From Chloroflexota bacterium (lineage in GTDB: Bacteria > Chloroflexota > Limnocylindria > Limnocylindrales > CSP1-4): 40,559 nt of DNA. Shown piece by piece: positions 22,860 to 31,093 of the stretch; position 1 is the stretch's first letter; each line of letters begins with the position of its first letter. The notes below the pieces were generated by a model, which was given only the letters and a program-made list of their open reading frames with translations, had not been told where the DNA came from and made no database searches. The stretch covers positions 1 to 40,559 of the forward strand of contig PMYK01000033.1 of assembly GCA_003171255.1 (NCBI GenBank). Direction: 5' to 3'. Both the position numbers and the translations under genes were made by a program.

Positions 22860-23711
22860 ATGAGACATTCACGGACGTCTTTGGCCGGCTTGGCCGCGGT
22901 CTCACTGATGCTCGCGGCCTGCACCTCGAGCGGGCGCTCGCTGGCGCCGCTCGTGACGCCGGCTCAGGCCGGCGCGCAGTCGGCGGCAGTGGGGGCGCCG
23001 CCCGCCCCGACCAACTTCACCGCGACACGCAAGAGCGGATCCGTTCCGTGCCCCAGCGCCGACGACTCCTGCTCCCAGACCGACCTCGCATGGCAGTCGA
23101 CCGCCGGCGCGGGAACGTGGTTCAAGATCTACTCGACGGGGACGGGCGAGGATCCGGCAGCCACCTGCCTCAGCGTGCAATCCCAGGCGGTCAGCAAGCT
23201 CAACACCAAGCCCGACGCCACGAACGCTCAGGTCTTCGACCCGATGGCCGTGGGCGGCGGTCAGACCTGCTGGTGGATAACCGCCGTCACCGGTTCGGGC
23301 GAGTCGGCGCAGGCTCCGGCCGCGAGCAACTCGTCGTCGGCAGTGGCGCCGTCGTCGGCAGCTGCGGCGCCACCTGCGCCCACCGGCTTCACCGCCGCAC
23401 GCAAGACTGGCGTCACCTGCCCCAGCGCGGATCCCAACGGCGACCACTGCTACCAGGACGATTTTGCCTGGCAGGCGAGCGCCGACCCGGAGACGGGGTT
23501 CAGGATCTACTCGGCGGCGACCGGGTTTGATCCCGCCGCCACCTGCGCCACCGAGCAGGCAAACGAGACTGTCCAGTTGGAGGCGAAGCCGGCCGACCGT
23601 AGCGCCCAGGTCTTCAGCCCGATGGCCGTGGGCGGAGGCAAGATGTGCTACTGGATCACGGCCGTCAGCAGCTCGGGCGAGTCGGCGCAGGTGCCCGCAG
23701 CGGGCAACTAG
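22860..23711 (+). CDS. Lipoprotein with two tandem beta-sandwich (FN3-like) domains
   Basis: 283 residues from ATG 22860, which has GAGGTG upstream; GTG 22851 is an alternative. The signal peptide ends in the lipobox LMLAAC, so the mature protein is lipid-anchored outside the membrane. Two homologous domains of about 105 residues follow (from PAPTNFTATRKSG and PAPTGFTAARKTG). Each contains two conserved cysteine pairs (CPSADD..C, TCLSVQ.., CWWITAV / CYWITAV) and the ending VTGSGESAQ or VSSSGESAQ. The opening PPAPTxFTAxRK and the closing WITAV..SGES are fibronectin type III-like. They are joined by an Ala/Ser linker. It follows the PKD protein by 75 bp and may be part of the same surface system. 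Confidence 0.8.
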   Translation: MRHSRTSLAGLAAVSLMLAACTSSGRSLAPLVTPAQAGAQSAAVGAPPAPTNFTATRKSGSVPCPSADDSCSQTDLAWQSTAGAGTWFKIYSTGTGEDPAATCLSVQSQAVSKLNTKPDATNAQVFDPMAVGGGQTCWWITAVTGSGESAQAPAASNSSSAVAPSSAAAAPPAPTGFTAARKTGVTCPSADPNGDHCYQDDFAWQASADPETGFRIYSAATGFDPAATCATEQANETVQLEAKPADRSAQVFSPMAVGGGKMCYWITAVSSSGESAQVPAAGN

Positions 23712-23752
23712 TCCGGAGCTTCACTGCGCCGTTGATCGGGCGCACACAACAA

Positions 23753-23782
23753 GAGACGGCGAGCGTAGTGGCCCGCCGTCTC
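23753..23782. terminator. Hairpin between convergent lipoprotein and leuS genes
   Basis: GAGACGGCG (23753-23761) and CGCCGTCTC (23774-23782) form a perfect 9-bp stem with a 12-nt loop. It lies between two convergent stop codons, as expected of a bidirectional terminator, but has no U-run on either side. Confidence 0.45.
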
Positions 23783-23817
23783 CGGCTGCAGGGGCGAGTC
23801 GACGTCGGCCGCGTGGC

Positions 23818-26394
23818 CTACCGCACGACGATGTTGACCAGCTTGCCGCCCGCGTGGATCACTTTGAGGGGCGGCTTGCCCTCGAGGGCGGCGACGATCT
23901 TGGGCCGGGCCAGGACCAGCCGCTCCAGCTCCGCTTCGGCGATGCCGACCGGGACCATGACGCGGTCGCGGAGCTTGCCGTTGATCTGTACCGGAATCTC
24001 GCGCTCGTTCTCGGTCGCGGCCGCCTCGTCTACGGCGGGCCAGGCCTGCGTGTGGATCGACGACCACGCCTCGCTGCCGCTCGGTGCTTCGCCACGGGCC
24101 TCGGCCAGTCGCGACCACAGCTCCTCGGCGATGTGCGGCGCCGCCGGCGCGAGCATGAGCAGCAGCAGCCGGACCGCTTCGTTCCAGGCCGCGCCGCCGG
24201 CGATCTCCGTGCCGCGGTAGCGCTGGAGCAGGTTCGATAGCTCCATCAGGTGCGCGACCATGGTGTTGAAGCGCAGCTCGGCATATTCCTCCGACACCAC
24301 GCGCAGGGTCCGGTGAGCCGCGGTGCGGAGCGCCTTCTCGGCCGCGGCGGCGTCCTGGCCGGCCGGCAGCACGCCCGACTCCGGATCGCCGCTATCGACG
24401 CCGTGCGGATCGAGCGCCGAGTACCAGACGCGGTTGAGGAAGCGGCTGATGCCGCCGATGCCGCTCGGGCTCCACGGCCCGCCCTGGTCCCACGGTCCCA
24501 TGAACATCAGAAAGATCCGGACTGCGTCGGCGCCGTGGCGAGTCACAAGCTCGTCGGGATCCTGGACGTTGCCGCGGCTCTTGCTCATCCGCTCGCCGTC
24601 GGTGCCCAGGATCTGGCCCTGATTGAAGAGCCGCTTGAACGGCTCGCGCTCGTGGACCAGGCCCACGTCGGCCATCGCCTTGGTGAAGAAGCGGGCGTAG
24701 AGCAGGTGCATCACGGCGTGCTCGGCGCCGCCGGTGTACTGAGCGACCGGGCACCAGCGAGCCTCGATCTGGCGGTCGACCGGCGCGCTCGGGTTGGCCG
24801 GTGACAGGTAGCGGAACCAGTACCAGCTCGAGTCGATGAAGGTGTCCATCGTGTCGGTCTCGCGCCGCGCCCGCCCGCCGCACTTCGGACACGTGGCGTT
24901 GACGAAGGACGCGTCGTGCTTGAGCGGGTTCTCACCGCGGCCGCCGTAGTCGACCGTGTCGGGCAGCCGCACGGGTAGCTGGTCGTCGGGGACGGGCACG
25001 ATGCCGTCTCGGTCGCAATAGACCACGGGGATCGGCGTGCCCCAATACCGCTGGCGGCTGATCAGCCAGTCGCGCAGCCGGTAATTGACCGCAGCCTTGC
25101 CCTTGCCCTGGGCTTCGAGCATGGCCACGATGGCCGCGAACCCTTCCTTCGCCGGCAGCCCCGCGTGCGGTCCGGAGTTGACCATCCGGTCGGTGGCGTC
25201 GTGGGCGATATAGGCGGCCTCCAGCGGCGTCTCGACTTCCGCGTCCGAAACCTCGGGACCGGCGATGACGCGGCGGATCGGGAGGCCGAACTTGCGGGCG
25301 AACTCGAAGTCGCGCTCGTCGTGGGCGGGCACGGCCATGATCGCGCCCGTGCCGTAGCCGGCCAGCACGTAGTCGGCGATCCAGATTGGGATGCGCTCGC
25401 CGTTGACCGGGTTTGTCGCGTGGGAGCCCGTGAAGACGCCGGTCTTCTCGCGCTCGGTCGACATCCGTTCGATCTCGGTCGCCCGACCGGCAGCCGTCAC
25501 GTAGGCCTCGACTTCGGCCTTTCGATCCGCGTGCGTGAGCTTGGGCACCAGCGCGTGTTCGGGCGACATGACCATGAAGGTCGCGCCGTACAGCGTGTCC
25601 GGGCGGGTGGTGAAGACGCGCAGTTCGTCGCCGCCCGGCTGGAAGTCGTCCGGGGCGGTGGTGAATACGACCTCGGCGCCCTCCGACCGACCGATCCAGT
25701 TGGTCTGCATGATCCGGATCGGCTCCGGCCATTCGATGCCGGTGAAGTCGAGCAGCTCGTCGGCGTATTTCGTGGTTCGCAGATACCACTGCTCCAGCTC
25801 GCGCTTCTCGACCCTCGCGCCGCAGCGCCAGCAGTGGCGGTCAGTGCCCTCGACCTGCTCACGCGCCAGCGTCCCGTCGTTGGGACACCAGTCCACGGGC
25901 GAAGTGGTGCGATACGCCAGCCCGGCCTCGAGGAACCGCAGGAAGATCCACTGGTTCCAGCGGTAGTAGCCGGGGTCGCAGGTGACGACCTCGCTCTTCC
26001 AGTCGAAGGTGGCGCCCATGGACCGAACCTGGCGCCGCATGTTGTCGATGTTCTTTAGCGTCCACTCGCGCGGGTGGATCTTGTTCTTGATCGCGGCGTT
26101 CTCGGCGGGCAGCCCGAACGAGTCGAAGCCTATCGGCAGGAAGACGTTCTCGCCGTGCATCCGGTGGAACCGGGCCAGCGCGTCGGTTGGAGTCATGATG
26201 TACCAGTGACCGATGTGCAGATCGCCCGACGGATAGGGGTACATGGTCAGCAGGTAGTACCTGGGCCGGGTGTCGTCGAGCAGATCCGTGTCGTGAAGGC
26301 CGAGCTCGGCCCAGCGCTTCTGCCAGCGCGGCTCGAAGGCCGCGGGATCATAGCGATCGATGCGGGTACGCTCTGAGCGCTCTGCAGCCGACAC
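23818..26394 (-). CDS. leuS: Leucyl-tRNA synthetase
   Basis: 858 residues from a GTG start with AGAGG upstream. Class I synthetase that charges tRNA-Leu. The catalytic domain has YPYPSGDLHIGHWYIM (HIGH at 60-63) and the late KMSKS-type loop ERMSKSRGNVQDPD. The editing domain CP1 shows FTTRPDTLYGATFMVMSPEH and GTGAIMAVPAHDERDFEFA. A zinc-binding module (CWRCGARVEKRELEQWYL; also CPKCGGR) is present. The C-terminal anticodon-binding and Leu-specific domains end in EGKPPLKVIHAGGKLVNIVV, the normal end. I looked for a T-box or leucine leader in the 275 bp upstream and saw neither; that stretch has only a GCCCCC/GGGGGC hairpin at 26470-26485. Confidence 0.97.
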   Translation of the reverse strand: MSAAERSERTRIDRYDPAAFEPRWQKRWAELGLHDTDLLDDTRPRYYLLTMYPYPSGDLHIGHWYIMTPTDALARFHRMHGENVFLPIGFDSFGLPAENAAIKNKIHPREWTLKNIDNMRRQVRSMGATFDWKSEVVTCDPGYYRWNQWIFLRFLEAGLAYRTTSPVDWCPNDGTLAREQVEGTDRHCWRCGARVEKRELEQWYLRTTKYADELLDFTGIEWPEPIRIMQTNWIGRSEGAEVVFTTAPDDFQPGGDELRVFTTRPDTLYGATFMVMSPEHALVPKLTHADRKAEVEAYVTAAGRATEIERMSTEREKTGVFTGSHATNPVNGERIPIWIADYVLAGYGTGAIMAVPAHDERDFEFARKFGLPIRRVIAGPEVSDAEVETPLEAAYIAHDATDRMVNSGPHAGLPAKEGFAAIVAMLEAQGKGKAAVNYRLRDWLISRQRYWGTPIPVVYCDRDGIVPVPDDQLPVRLPDTVDYGGRGENPLKHDASFVNATCPKCGGRARRETDTMDTFIDSSWYWFRYLSPANPSAPVDRQIEARWCPVAQYTGGAEHAVMHLLYARFFTKAMADVGLVHEREPFKRLFNQGQILGTDGERMSKSRGNVQDPDELVTRHGADAVRIFLMFMGPWDQGGPWSPSGIGGISRFLNRVWYSALDPHGVDSGDPESGVLPAGQDAAAAEKALRTAAHRTLRVVSEEYAELRFNTMVAHLMELSNLLQRYRGTEIAGGAAWNEAVRLLLLMLAPAAPHIAEELWSRLAEARGEAPSGSEAWSSIHTQAWPAVDEAAATENEREIPVQINGKLRDRVMVPVGIAEAELERLVLARPKIVAALEGKPPLKVIHAGGKLVNIVVR

Positions 26395-26669
26395 GGTGGA
26401 CCTCTTACTGGCTCGTGACCTCGGGCCTTGCCCATCGGGCGCGGCGCTGAGAGCGTCAGTTTATCCGACGCCCCCCACCGGGGGCTCGCAACCCGCCAGG
26501 TCCCGTGGCCCCGCCCGAGGTTCGTGGCGCGGCCGGGACACCAGGTCGCGCCTCACGCCCGCCACCGCCAGCCGGCCGCAGCTGGCCCGCCTCGCTGTCG
26601 ACATGCCTCGCAGAGCCCGAGACTTGGACAGATGCCAACCCCCGTAGCGCCGGTCGAAGTCGGTGGTCG

Positions 26670-27455
26670 TCAACAGGTCGAATCTGGGCCCGCCGCACCA
26701 TCCTGGGCCGCGTTTCGGCCCGTCCGAGGCCGCAGGGGAGCCGTTGACTGCCCTCGGACGGGGCTCGCTTTCGGTCTCGCGCCACCCGGGTTGGAATCTG
26801 TCCAGAATGCCAGGCCCGTGGTGGCCTTCAGGGGGTGTCTCATGAGCACGCGCAGCTGCCGGCCGTCCAGCTGGAACCTAGTCTGCAGCAGCGTCGAATG
26901 CTCGGCCGCGTGCCGCCTGTTCGTCTTCGAGTCTGCCACGATCAACCAGGCGCTTATGGCGGTTGGGTGCCAGCCGCGCGTAGCGGAGATCGCGCCGGCC
27001 AGGCGCCGCTTGCGGTCGAACGTTCCGAGCATCTCGTTGACGTCCACGAATCCGGTCTTGAGCTCGACCACGAGCAGGTGCCCGGTCGCGGGGTGCCATG
27101 CCAGCTGGTCGACGACGCCGCGCGCCCCGTAGAACGAGAAGGAGACCTCCGGCTCGACTATCCGGCCTGGCTGCGCGGCGAGGAATGCCGCGAAGCTCTC
27201 CGCGAGGTTCGAGTGCCGGCGGCTCAGCAGCCGATCGGCGTCACCACCGCGCCATCGACCGAGCAGGTCGACCCGAATGTCGGTCGCGCCGGCCACCCGT
27301 CTGAGTGTTGCCAGCGAAAGGGTCTCGCAATAGCCGCGCTCGATCGGCGAGACCGTGGCTCGCGACACCCGAGCGGCCGCCGCCAAGTCCTGTTGTCGGA
27401 GACCGCGGCGCAGTCTGACCGCGCGAACGAGCGCTCCGAATCGAAGGTCATCCAC
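26670..27455 (-). CDS. XRE-type HTH protein with a PD-(D/E)XK-like domain
   Basis: 261 residues. Residues 5-60 are a cro/XRE helix-turn-helix (GALVRAVRLRRGLRQQDLAAAARVSRATVSPIERG), with SRATVSPIE as recognition helix. Residues 85-160 look like a restriction-type nuclease core: E103 region (IVEPEVSFSFYGARG), D116 in GVVDQLAWHP and E131-L-K133 in LLVVELKTGFVDVNEMLGTF, i.e. the E..D..ExK order. A further strand-helix (HPTAISAWLIVADSKTNRRHAAEH) follows, then a low-complexity tail. The domain may be catalytic or only structural. It sits between a tRNA-Ala and leuS, with no methylase or toxin gene adjacent. Two 10-bp-spaced repeats just upstream of its ATG may be its operator. Confidence 0.75.
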   Translation of the reverse strand: MDDLRFGALVRAVRLRRGLRQQDLAAAARVSRATVSPIERGYCETLSLATLRRVAGATDIRVDLLGRWRGGDADRLLSRRHSNLAESFAAFLAAQPGRIVEPEVSFSFYGARGVVDQLAWHPATGHLLVVELKTGFVDVNEMLGTFDRKRRLAGAISATRGWHPTAISAWLIVADSKTNRRHAAEHSTLLQTRFQLDGRQLRVLMRHPLKATTGLAFWTDSNPGGARPKASPVRGQSTAPLRPRTGRNAAQDGAAGPDSTC

Positions 27456-27471
27456 GGCGGGATCGTCTCAG

Positions 27472-27490
27472 GCGCCGGTTCGCGCCGGTT
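27472..27490. promoter_or_regulatory. Possible operator of the XRE gene
   Basis: GCGCCGGTT occurs at 27472-27480 and again at 27482-27490, a 10-bp period (one helical turn), starting 17 bases upstream of the XRE ATG on the minus strand. The placement fits autorepression. The GC-rich sequence makes chance possible. Confidence 0.35.
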
Positions 27491-27558
27491 TATCCGCGGA
27501 TCACACTTGCCGGCCGGGGACGCGCGCAGCCGCAACCGCGGACGGTGTCAGTGGGGAT

Positions 27559-27634
27559 TGGTGGAGCTACAGGGACTCGAACCCTGGACCTCCTGCATGC
27601 CATGCAGGCGCTCTTCCAGCTGAGCTATAGCCCC
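27559..27634 (-). tRNA. tRNA-Ala (anticodon GGC)
   Basis: Folds as a full cloverleaf on the minus strand: acceptor GGGGCTA/TAGCTCC with one G-U pair, D arm AGCTCAGCTGGAAGAGC, and anticodon stem CCTGC/GCAGG with loop ATGGCAT, giving anticodon GGC. The T arm contains GGTTCGAGTCC. Discriminator A and an encoded CCA are present (76 nt in all). Confidence 0.97.
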
Positions 27635-28025
27635 ACGCGACCGCGAATGTTACAGCAACCGGACCGCGCTGCGCGCGATCAGCTTGCGATGGCTCCGCAT
27701 CTCGGCACCCCTTCTCTCGTGGCGTCCACCACGGCCGACACCACCACTCGTGAAGGTTGCGACGAGCAAGGGTCTGGCTACATGGGTCTATTGCGCTGTT
27801 CAGTCTGCCAGGCAGGACACCGAATTCTCCGACACGATGACGTTCCCGACAACTAGCTCCGGCTAGCTCCGGCTCGGCGACCCCGGCGGCGGCGCCGGCA
27901 TCTCCTTGGTTCGGTGGCCGATGCGGCCGGCGTTCTTGTGGGGCCGCCCCTGGGCGGCGTCGCCAGGCGCGCCGACCGATCCGGCACGATCGCCGGCGCC
28001 GATGGGCGTTACCCTTGGGCCCGTG
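27635..28025. other. 390-bp gap upstream of tRNA-Ala
   Basis: No gene is supported. It should contain the promoter of the tRNA (minus strand) and of the metalloprotease gene (plus strand). A tandem 10-bp duplication, TAGCTCCGGC, occurs at 27855-27864 and 27865-27874. A short plus-strand frame with CSVC (27777-27856) has no start signal and is not called. Confidence 0.5.
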
Positions 28026-28814
28026 ATGGCGACGGCAACGACCGAATGGCGGGCGAACCTGCGACTTCCGGGCGGCCGCCTCGAGTGCACGGTTCGGCGA
28101 TCGACTCGCGCGCGGAATCTCCGCCTGACCGTCGATCCCCGACACGTGGCAATCGTGACGGTGCCGGCCCGCGCGGCCCGAAACCGAGGCGAGGCCGAAC
28201 GGGTGGCGGAGTCGTTTGTGGCCGAACGCGAGGCGTGGCTGCGCCGGCACCTCGACCGGCAGGCCCGCCAGCGTGAGGAGCTGGCGGCGCTGGGCCCTCT
28301 CCGCGACGGAGGCTTCATCAAGTTCCGCGGCGAAACCCACCGTCTGCGGGTAGTGGCCGCGGCCGAGCGGCGGCGCACGATCGTGAGCCGCGAGGGTGGC
28401 GATGCCGGAGACGAGCTGGTCGTACGTCTGGGCGGTTCGGAGCGCCGCGGCCTGGACGCGATCCTCGAGCCGTGGCTTCGCGAGAAGGCTCGGGCCGCGA
28501 TCCATCGCGAGATCGAACGCCACGCGACGGCGTTGGACGTGACCCCGGCCGCGATCACGATCCGCGATGCCCGGACTCGCTGGGGCAGCTGCTCGCGGGC
28601 GCGGCGCCTCTCGTTCTCGTGGCGCCTGGTCCTGGCGCCGCCGGAGGCGCTCGAGACCGTCGTCGTCCACGAACTGGCCCATCTCCGCGTCTTCGGCCAC
28701 GGCCCGGGCTTCTGGGCCATCGTGGCCAGTCGAAGGCCCGACCATCGGCGCTGGCGGCGCTGGCTGCGCGACCACGCCATGGAGCTGCACGGCGCGCTGG
28801 CCTCGGCCGAATAG
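28026..28814 (+). CDS. YgjP/SprT-like zinc metalloprotease (M48-related, DUF45)
   Basis: 262 residues from ATG 28026; earlier in-frame starts lie in non-coding-looking sequence. Residues 1-90 (TVRRSTRARNLRLTVDPRHVAIVTVP; AEREAWLRRHL) match the conserved N-terminal part of the YgjP group. The C-terminal part has RDARTRWGSCSRARRLSFSWRLVLAPP followed by the zinc site H215-E-L-A-H219 and H225 in GHGPGFW, a complete HExxH...H. Members are cytoplasmic metal-dependent hydrolases of uncertain substrate, often linked to protein quality control. It is a little longer than usual because of a 30-residue basic insertion (RVVAAAERRRTIVSREGG). Confidence 0.88.
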   Translation: MATATTEWRANLRLPGGRLECTVRRSTRARNLRLTVDPRHVAIVTVPARAARNRGEAERVAESFVAEREAWLRRHLDRQARQREELAALGPLRDGGFIKFRGETHRLRVVAAAERRRTIVSREGGDAGDELVVRLGGSERRGLDAILEPWLREKARAAIHREIERHATALDVTPAAITIRDARTRWGSCSRARRLSFSWRLVLAPPEALETVVVHELAHLRVFGHGPGFWAIVASRRPDHRRWRRWLRDHAMELHGALASAE

Positions 28815-28965
28815 GCCGCCCGGGTCGACCTCGTTGCGCGTAGCTCATCCGGTTCGGACGGCCCTTGGCGGGGGCTGGACGAGGGGAATAGAGTGAAATG
28901 GTGCCGATCGAGGAGCCGCTCAACGGCCTTCCGAGGATCGACGCGTGCGGACGAAGGAGCCCGAG

Positions 28966-29607
28966 ATGCCCATCGTCACCATCTCTCGGCAGTTCGGCGC
29001 AGGTGGCTCCAGTGTGGCGGGTATCGTCGCTGCCGAGCTCGGCGCCGAGGTGGTCGACAAGAAGCTGATCGAGGAGGTCGCGAAGCGACTCTCGCTTCGA
29101 CCGAGCGATGTCGAAGCCGAAGAAGAGCGACCCCGCTCCCTGCTGGAGCGCCTGGTCAGGTCCTTCTCATCGCTGGAGCCTGGCCTGGGAGCGGGCTGGA
29201 CCCCGCCCTATCCTGACCCGCTCTTCGATCCCCGCAAGGAGATCATCCATCTCACCGAGCAGATCATCGGCGAGGTGGCCGACACCGGGAACGTGGTGAT
29301 CGTAGGCCGCGGCGCCGGCTTCGTCCTGCACGAAAGGCCCGGCGTGTTCCGTGTCTTCCTGCGGGCGCCCGACGGCGCTCGAGTCAAGACACTGATGTCC
29401 CGGGACGGGCTGGGCGAAGCCGAGGCCCGGCGAAAGATGCACGAAACCGATTCGAATAGGGCCGCCTATATCAAGCAGCTGTACGGCCGCGACTGGTGCG
29501 ATCCCGATGAATACGACCTGGTCGTGAACACCGGCCGGGTCAGCTACGCGACTGCCGCACACATGATCCTGCTGGGAGTGCGAGAGCGATCTCTGGCGCC
29601 GGCCTGA
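28966..29607 (+). CDS. Cytidylate kinase-like family protein
   Basis: 213 residues from ATG 28966, chosen because AAGGAG lies eight bases upstream; an in-frame GTG at 28945 is an alternative. MPIVTISRQFGAGGSSVAGIVAAELG is the P-loop opening of the cytidylate-kinase-like (AAA/NMP kinase) family that is common next to unknown genes. NVVIVGRGAGFVLHERPGVFRVFLRAP matches its second conserved block, and DGLGEAEARRKMHETDSNRAAYIKQLYG the lid helix. The end, YDLVVNTGRVSYATAAHMIL, is the usual terminal strand-helix. Family members are presumed to phosphorylate a small molecule, but the substrate is unknown. Confidence 0.87.
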   Translation: MPIVTISRQFGAGGSSVAGIVAAELGAEVVDKKLIEEVAKRLSLRPSDVEAEEERPRSLLERLVRSFSSLEPGLGAGWTPPYPDPLFDPRKEIIHLTEQIIGEVADTGNVVIVGRGAGFVLHERPGVFRVFLRAPDGARVKTLMSRDGLGEAEARRKMHETDSNRAAYIKQLYGRDWCDPDEYDLVVNTGRVSYATAAHMILLGVRERSLAPA

Positions 29608-29634
29608 TCGTTCGGCAACCGCGCCGGTCGGTCG

Positions 29635-29811
29635 CTATTGGACCTGATCGCCGCCGGGGACCACCCAGGCCGGGCCGCTCTGCGGCGCCGATGACCACTG
29701 ATCGGCCGACAGGCTCGCCCTCGAAAGAGTGACCATGGACCAGCCGACAGCGAGCGCCAGGATCCAGATGACGACTACGAGGTCGAAGCGGCGGCCGAGC
29801 GCCTCACGCAT
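29635..29811 (-). CDS. Small single-span membrane protein (58 aa)
   Basis: ATG at 29811 preceded by TAGGAATTCGCC (AGGA at a suitable distance) and stop TAG at 29635-29637. The product starts MREALGRRFD, basic, followed by a membrane segment LVVVIWILALAVGWSMVTLS (residues 11-30) and a short polar tail rich in Ser, Gly and Pro. The basic N-terminus predicts an N-in topology with the tail outside. I do not recognise a family. It lies downstream of cysK on the same strand and is separated from it by the three-way palindrome at 29983-30067. Confidence 0.6.
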   Translation of the reverse strand: MREALGRRFDLVVVIWILALAVGWSMVTLSRASLSADQWSSAPQSGPAWVVPGGDQVQ

Positions 29812-29982
29812 GGCGAATTCCTATGGGACGCCTTCGCGGCCGGGTCCGTGCCCGACCCTGACCGAAGCATCGGCTCCGCCGAAAAGGTGAGACAGTGCTC
29901 TACGGGTCGATTCGCCGGGTAGGAGGCCTCTTAGTAAACCGGTAAACCTTGAGCGAGTCAGTGGGTGCTCAGGGGCCCGGAG

Positions 29983-30067
29983 CGTCGCAGAAACGAGGCG
30001 GCCGCCCTCTCGGGCGGCCGCGAATGGGCTCCGTTCGGCCGCCCTTTTGGGCGGCCACTCTGCGACG
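29983..30067. repeat. 85-nt three-way palindromic element downstream of cysK
   Basis: Outer arms CGTCGCAGA (29983-29991) and TCTGCGACG (30059-30067) are perfectly complementary and enclose two hairpins. These are GCGGCCGCCC/GGGCGGCCGC (29998-30007 and 30012-30021, loop TCTC) and GGCCGCCC/GGGCGGCC (30037-30044 and 30049-30056, loop TTTT). All 27 pairs are Watson-Crick. It lies 13 bases past the cysK stop. No U-run follows on either strand. The same gap also has GTAAACC twice at 29934-29948. It could be a terminator, a REP/REPIN-like palindromic repeat, or a 3'-UTR stability element. Confidence 0.75.
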
Positions 30068-30080
30068 GGCAGAACCGCCA

Positions 30081-31025
30081 TCACCCCACGGCCACGGCCT
30101 CGGGCTCGACGTCGAAGAGACCGGGCACGGACAGGTACCGCTCACCGGTGTCGTAGGTGAAGGCCAGAATGCGAGCCCCGTCCGCGATGTCGGGCAGCTT
30201 GTTCGCTACGGCGGCGAGGACCGCGCCGGACGAAACGCCGACGAGCAGGCCTTCCTCGCGAGCGAGACGCTGGGTGTACTTGAGGGCATCGGGGGCCGAG
30301 ACCTGGACGATGCCGTTGACCGCGGCGGCGTGGAAGTTGCCCGGCACAAAGCCGGCGCCGATGCCCTGGATCGGGTGCGGGCCCGCGGTTCCGCCGCTCA
30401 GCACGGGGGACAGTTCGGGCTCCACGGCAAAGACCTTGAGCTTTGGCCAGCGCGGTCGCAGGACCTCGCCGACCGCCGTGGCATGGCCGCCCGTGCCGAC
30501 GCCCGCAAAGATGTAGTCGAGGCCGTCCGGGAAGTCGCGGGCGATCTCCTCGGCCGTGGTCCGCTTGTGGGCCTCGACGTTCGCCGGGTTGTCGAACTGC
30601 ATCGGCAGCCAGGCGTTGGGGGTCGAGGCCACGATCTCACGGGCCTTGGCGATGGCACCCTTCATGCCGAGCTCGCGGGGCGTCAGCTCGAAGGTGGCGC
30701 CGTATGCAGCCATGAGCTTGCGTCGCTCGACAGAGAACGACTCGGGCATCACCAGGATCAATCTATAGCCCTTGACGGCTGCGACGAGAGCCAGGCCCAC
30801 GCCGGTGTTGCCGGATGTCGGCTCGACAATGATGCTGTCCGGCCGAAGGATGCCGCGCTTCTCGGCGTCTTCGATCATCGACAGGGCGATGCGGTCCTTG
30901 ATCGAGCCGCCCGGGTTCTGTCGTTCGAGCTTAACCCAGACCTCCACACGCGGGTCGAAGAGCTTGTTGATGCGAAGCTCGGTTGTGTTGCCGATGGTTT
31001 CGAGAATGCTGTTGGCCTTTGCCAT
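30081..31025 (-). CDS. cysK: Cysteine synthase A (O-acetylserine sulfhydrylase)
   Basis: 314 residues; the ATG has GGAGGAG upstream. PLP enzyme that makes cysteine from O-acetylserine and sulfide. The PLP lysine is K43 in [22 protein letters not shown] (residues 69-79) and [15 protein letters not shown] bind the cofactor phosphate and substrate, and [11 protein letters not shown] and [10 protein letters not shown] are typical later blocks. The opening [12 protein letters not shown] differs slightly from the usual IGNTPLVRL. It follows cysE by 68 bp, so the two probably form an operon and a cysteine synthase complex. Expression of the pair is probably set by the cysteine leader upstream of cysE. 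Confidence 0.96.
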   Translation of the reverse strand: MAKANSILETIGNTTELRINKLFDPRVEVWVKLERQNPGGSIKDRIALSMIEDAEKRGILRPDSIIVEPTSGNTGVGLALVAAVKGYRLILVMPESFSVERRKLMAAYGATFELTPRELGMKGAIAKAREIVASTPNAWLPMQFDNPANVEAHKRTTAEEIARDFPDGLDYIFAGVGTGGHATAVGEVLRPRWPKLKVFAVEPELSPVLSGGTAGPHPIQGIGAGFVPGNFHAAAVNGIVQVSAPDALKYTQRLAREEGLLVGVSSGAVLAAVANKLPDIADGARILAFTYDTGERYLSVPGLFDVEPEAVAVG

Positions 31026-31093
31026 GGGATCTCCTCCGGAATGTGGGACGCACGCGGACGGCAGACCGACTGCGTAGGGGTTGGATGCGATTG

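Noticed and set aside
26395-26669. Possible T-box or leucine leader upstream of leuS
   Set aside because: No T-box core and no run of Leu codons with an attenuator could be found on the minus strand.
26461-26673. A TTG-initiated 70-codon minus-strand frame overlapping the XRE gene stop
   Set aside because: Only the first 20 residues look protein-like; the rest is Arg/Gly/Pro-rich and runs over a GCCCCC/GGGGGC hairpin. A toxin partner for the XRE protein is not supported.
27777-27856. CSVC-containing frame near tRNA-Ala(GGC) as a second recombinase zinc-ribbon remnant
   Set aside because: Only one short CxxC-like stretch resembles a recombinase ribbon; no further pieces in order are seen, unlike the remnant at 36889-37274.
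29821-30084. An 87-codon minus-strand frame after cysK
   Set aside because: It crosses the three-way palindrome and gives low-complexity sequence with no family resemblance; the shorter frame at 29635-29811 is better supported.
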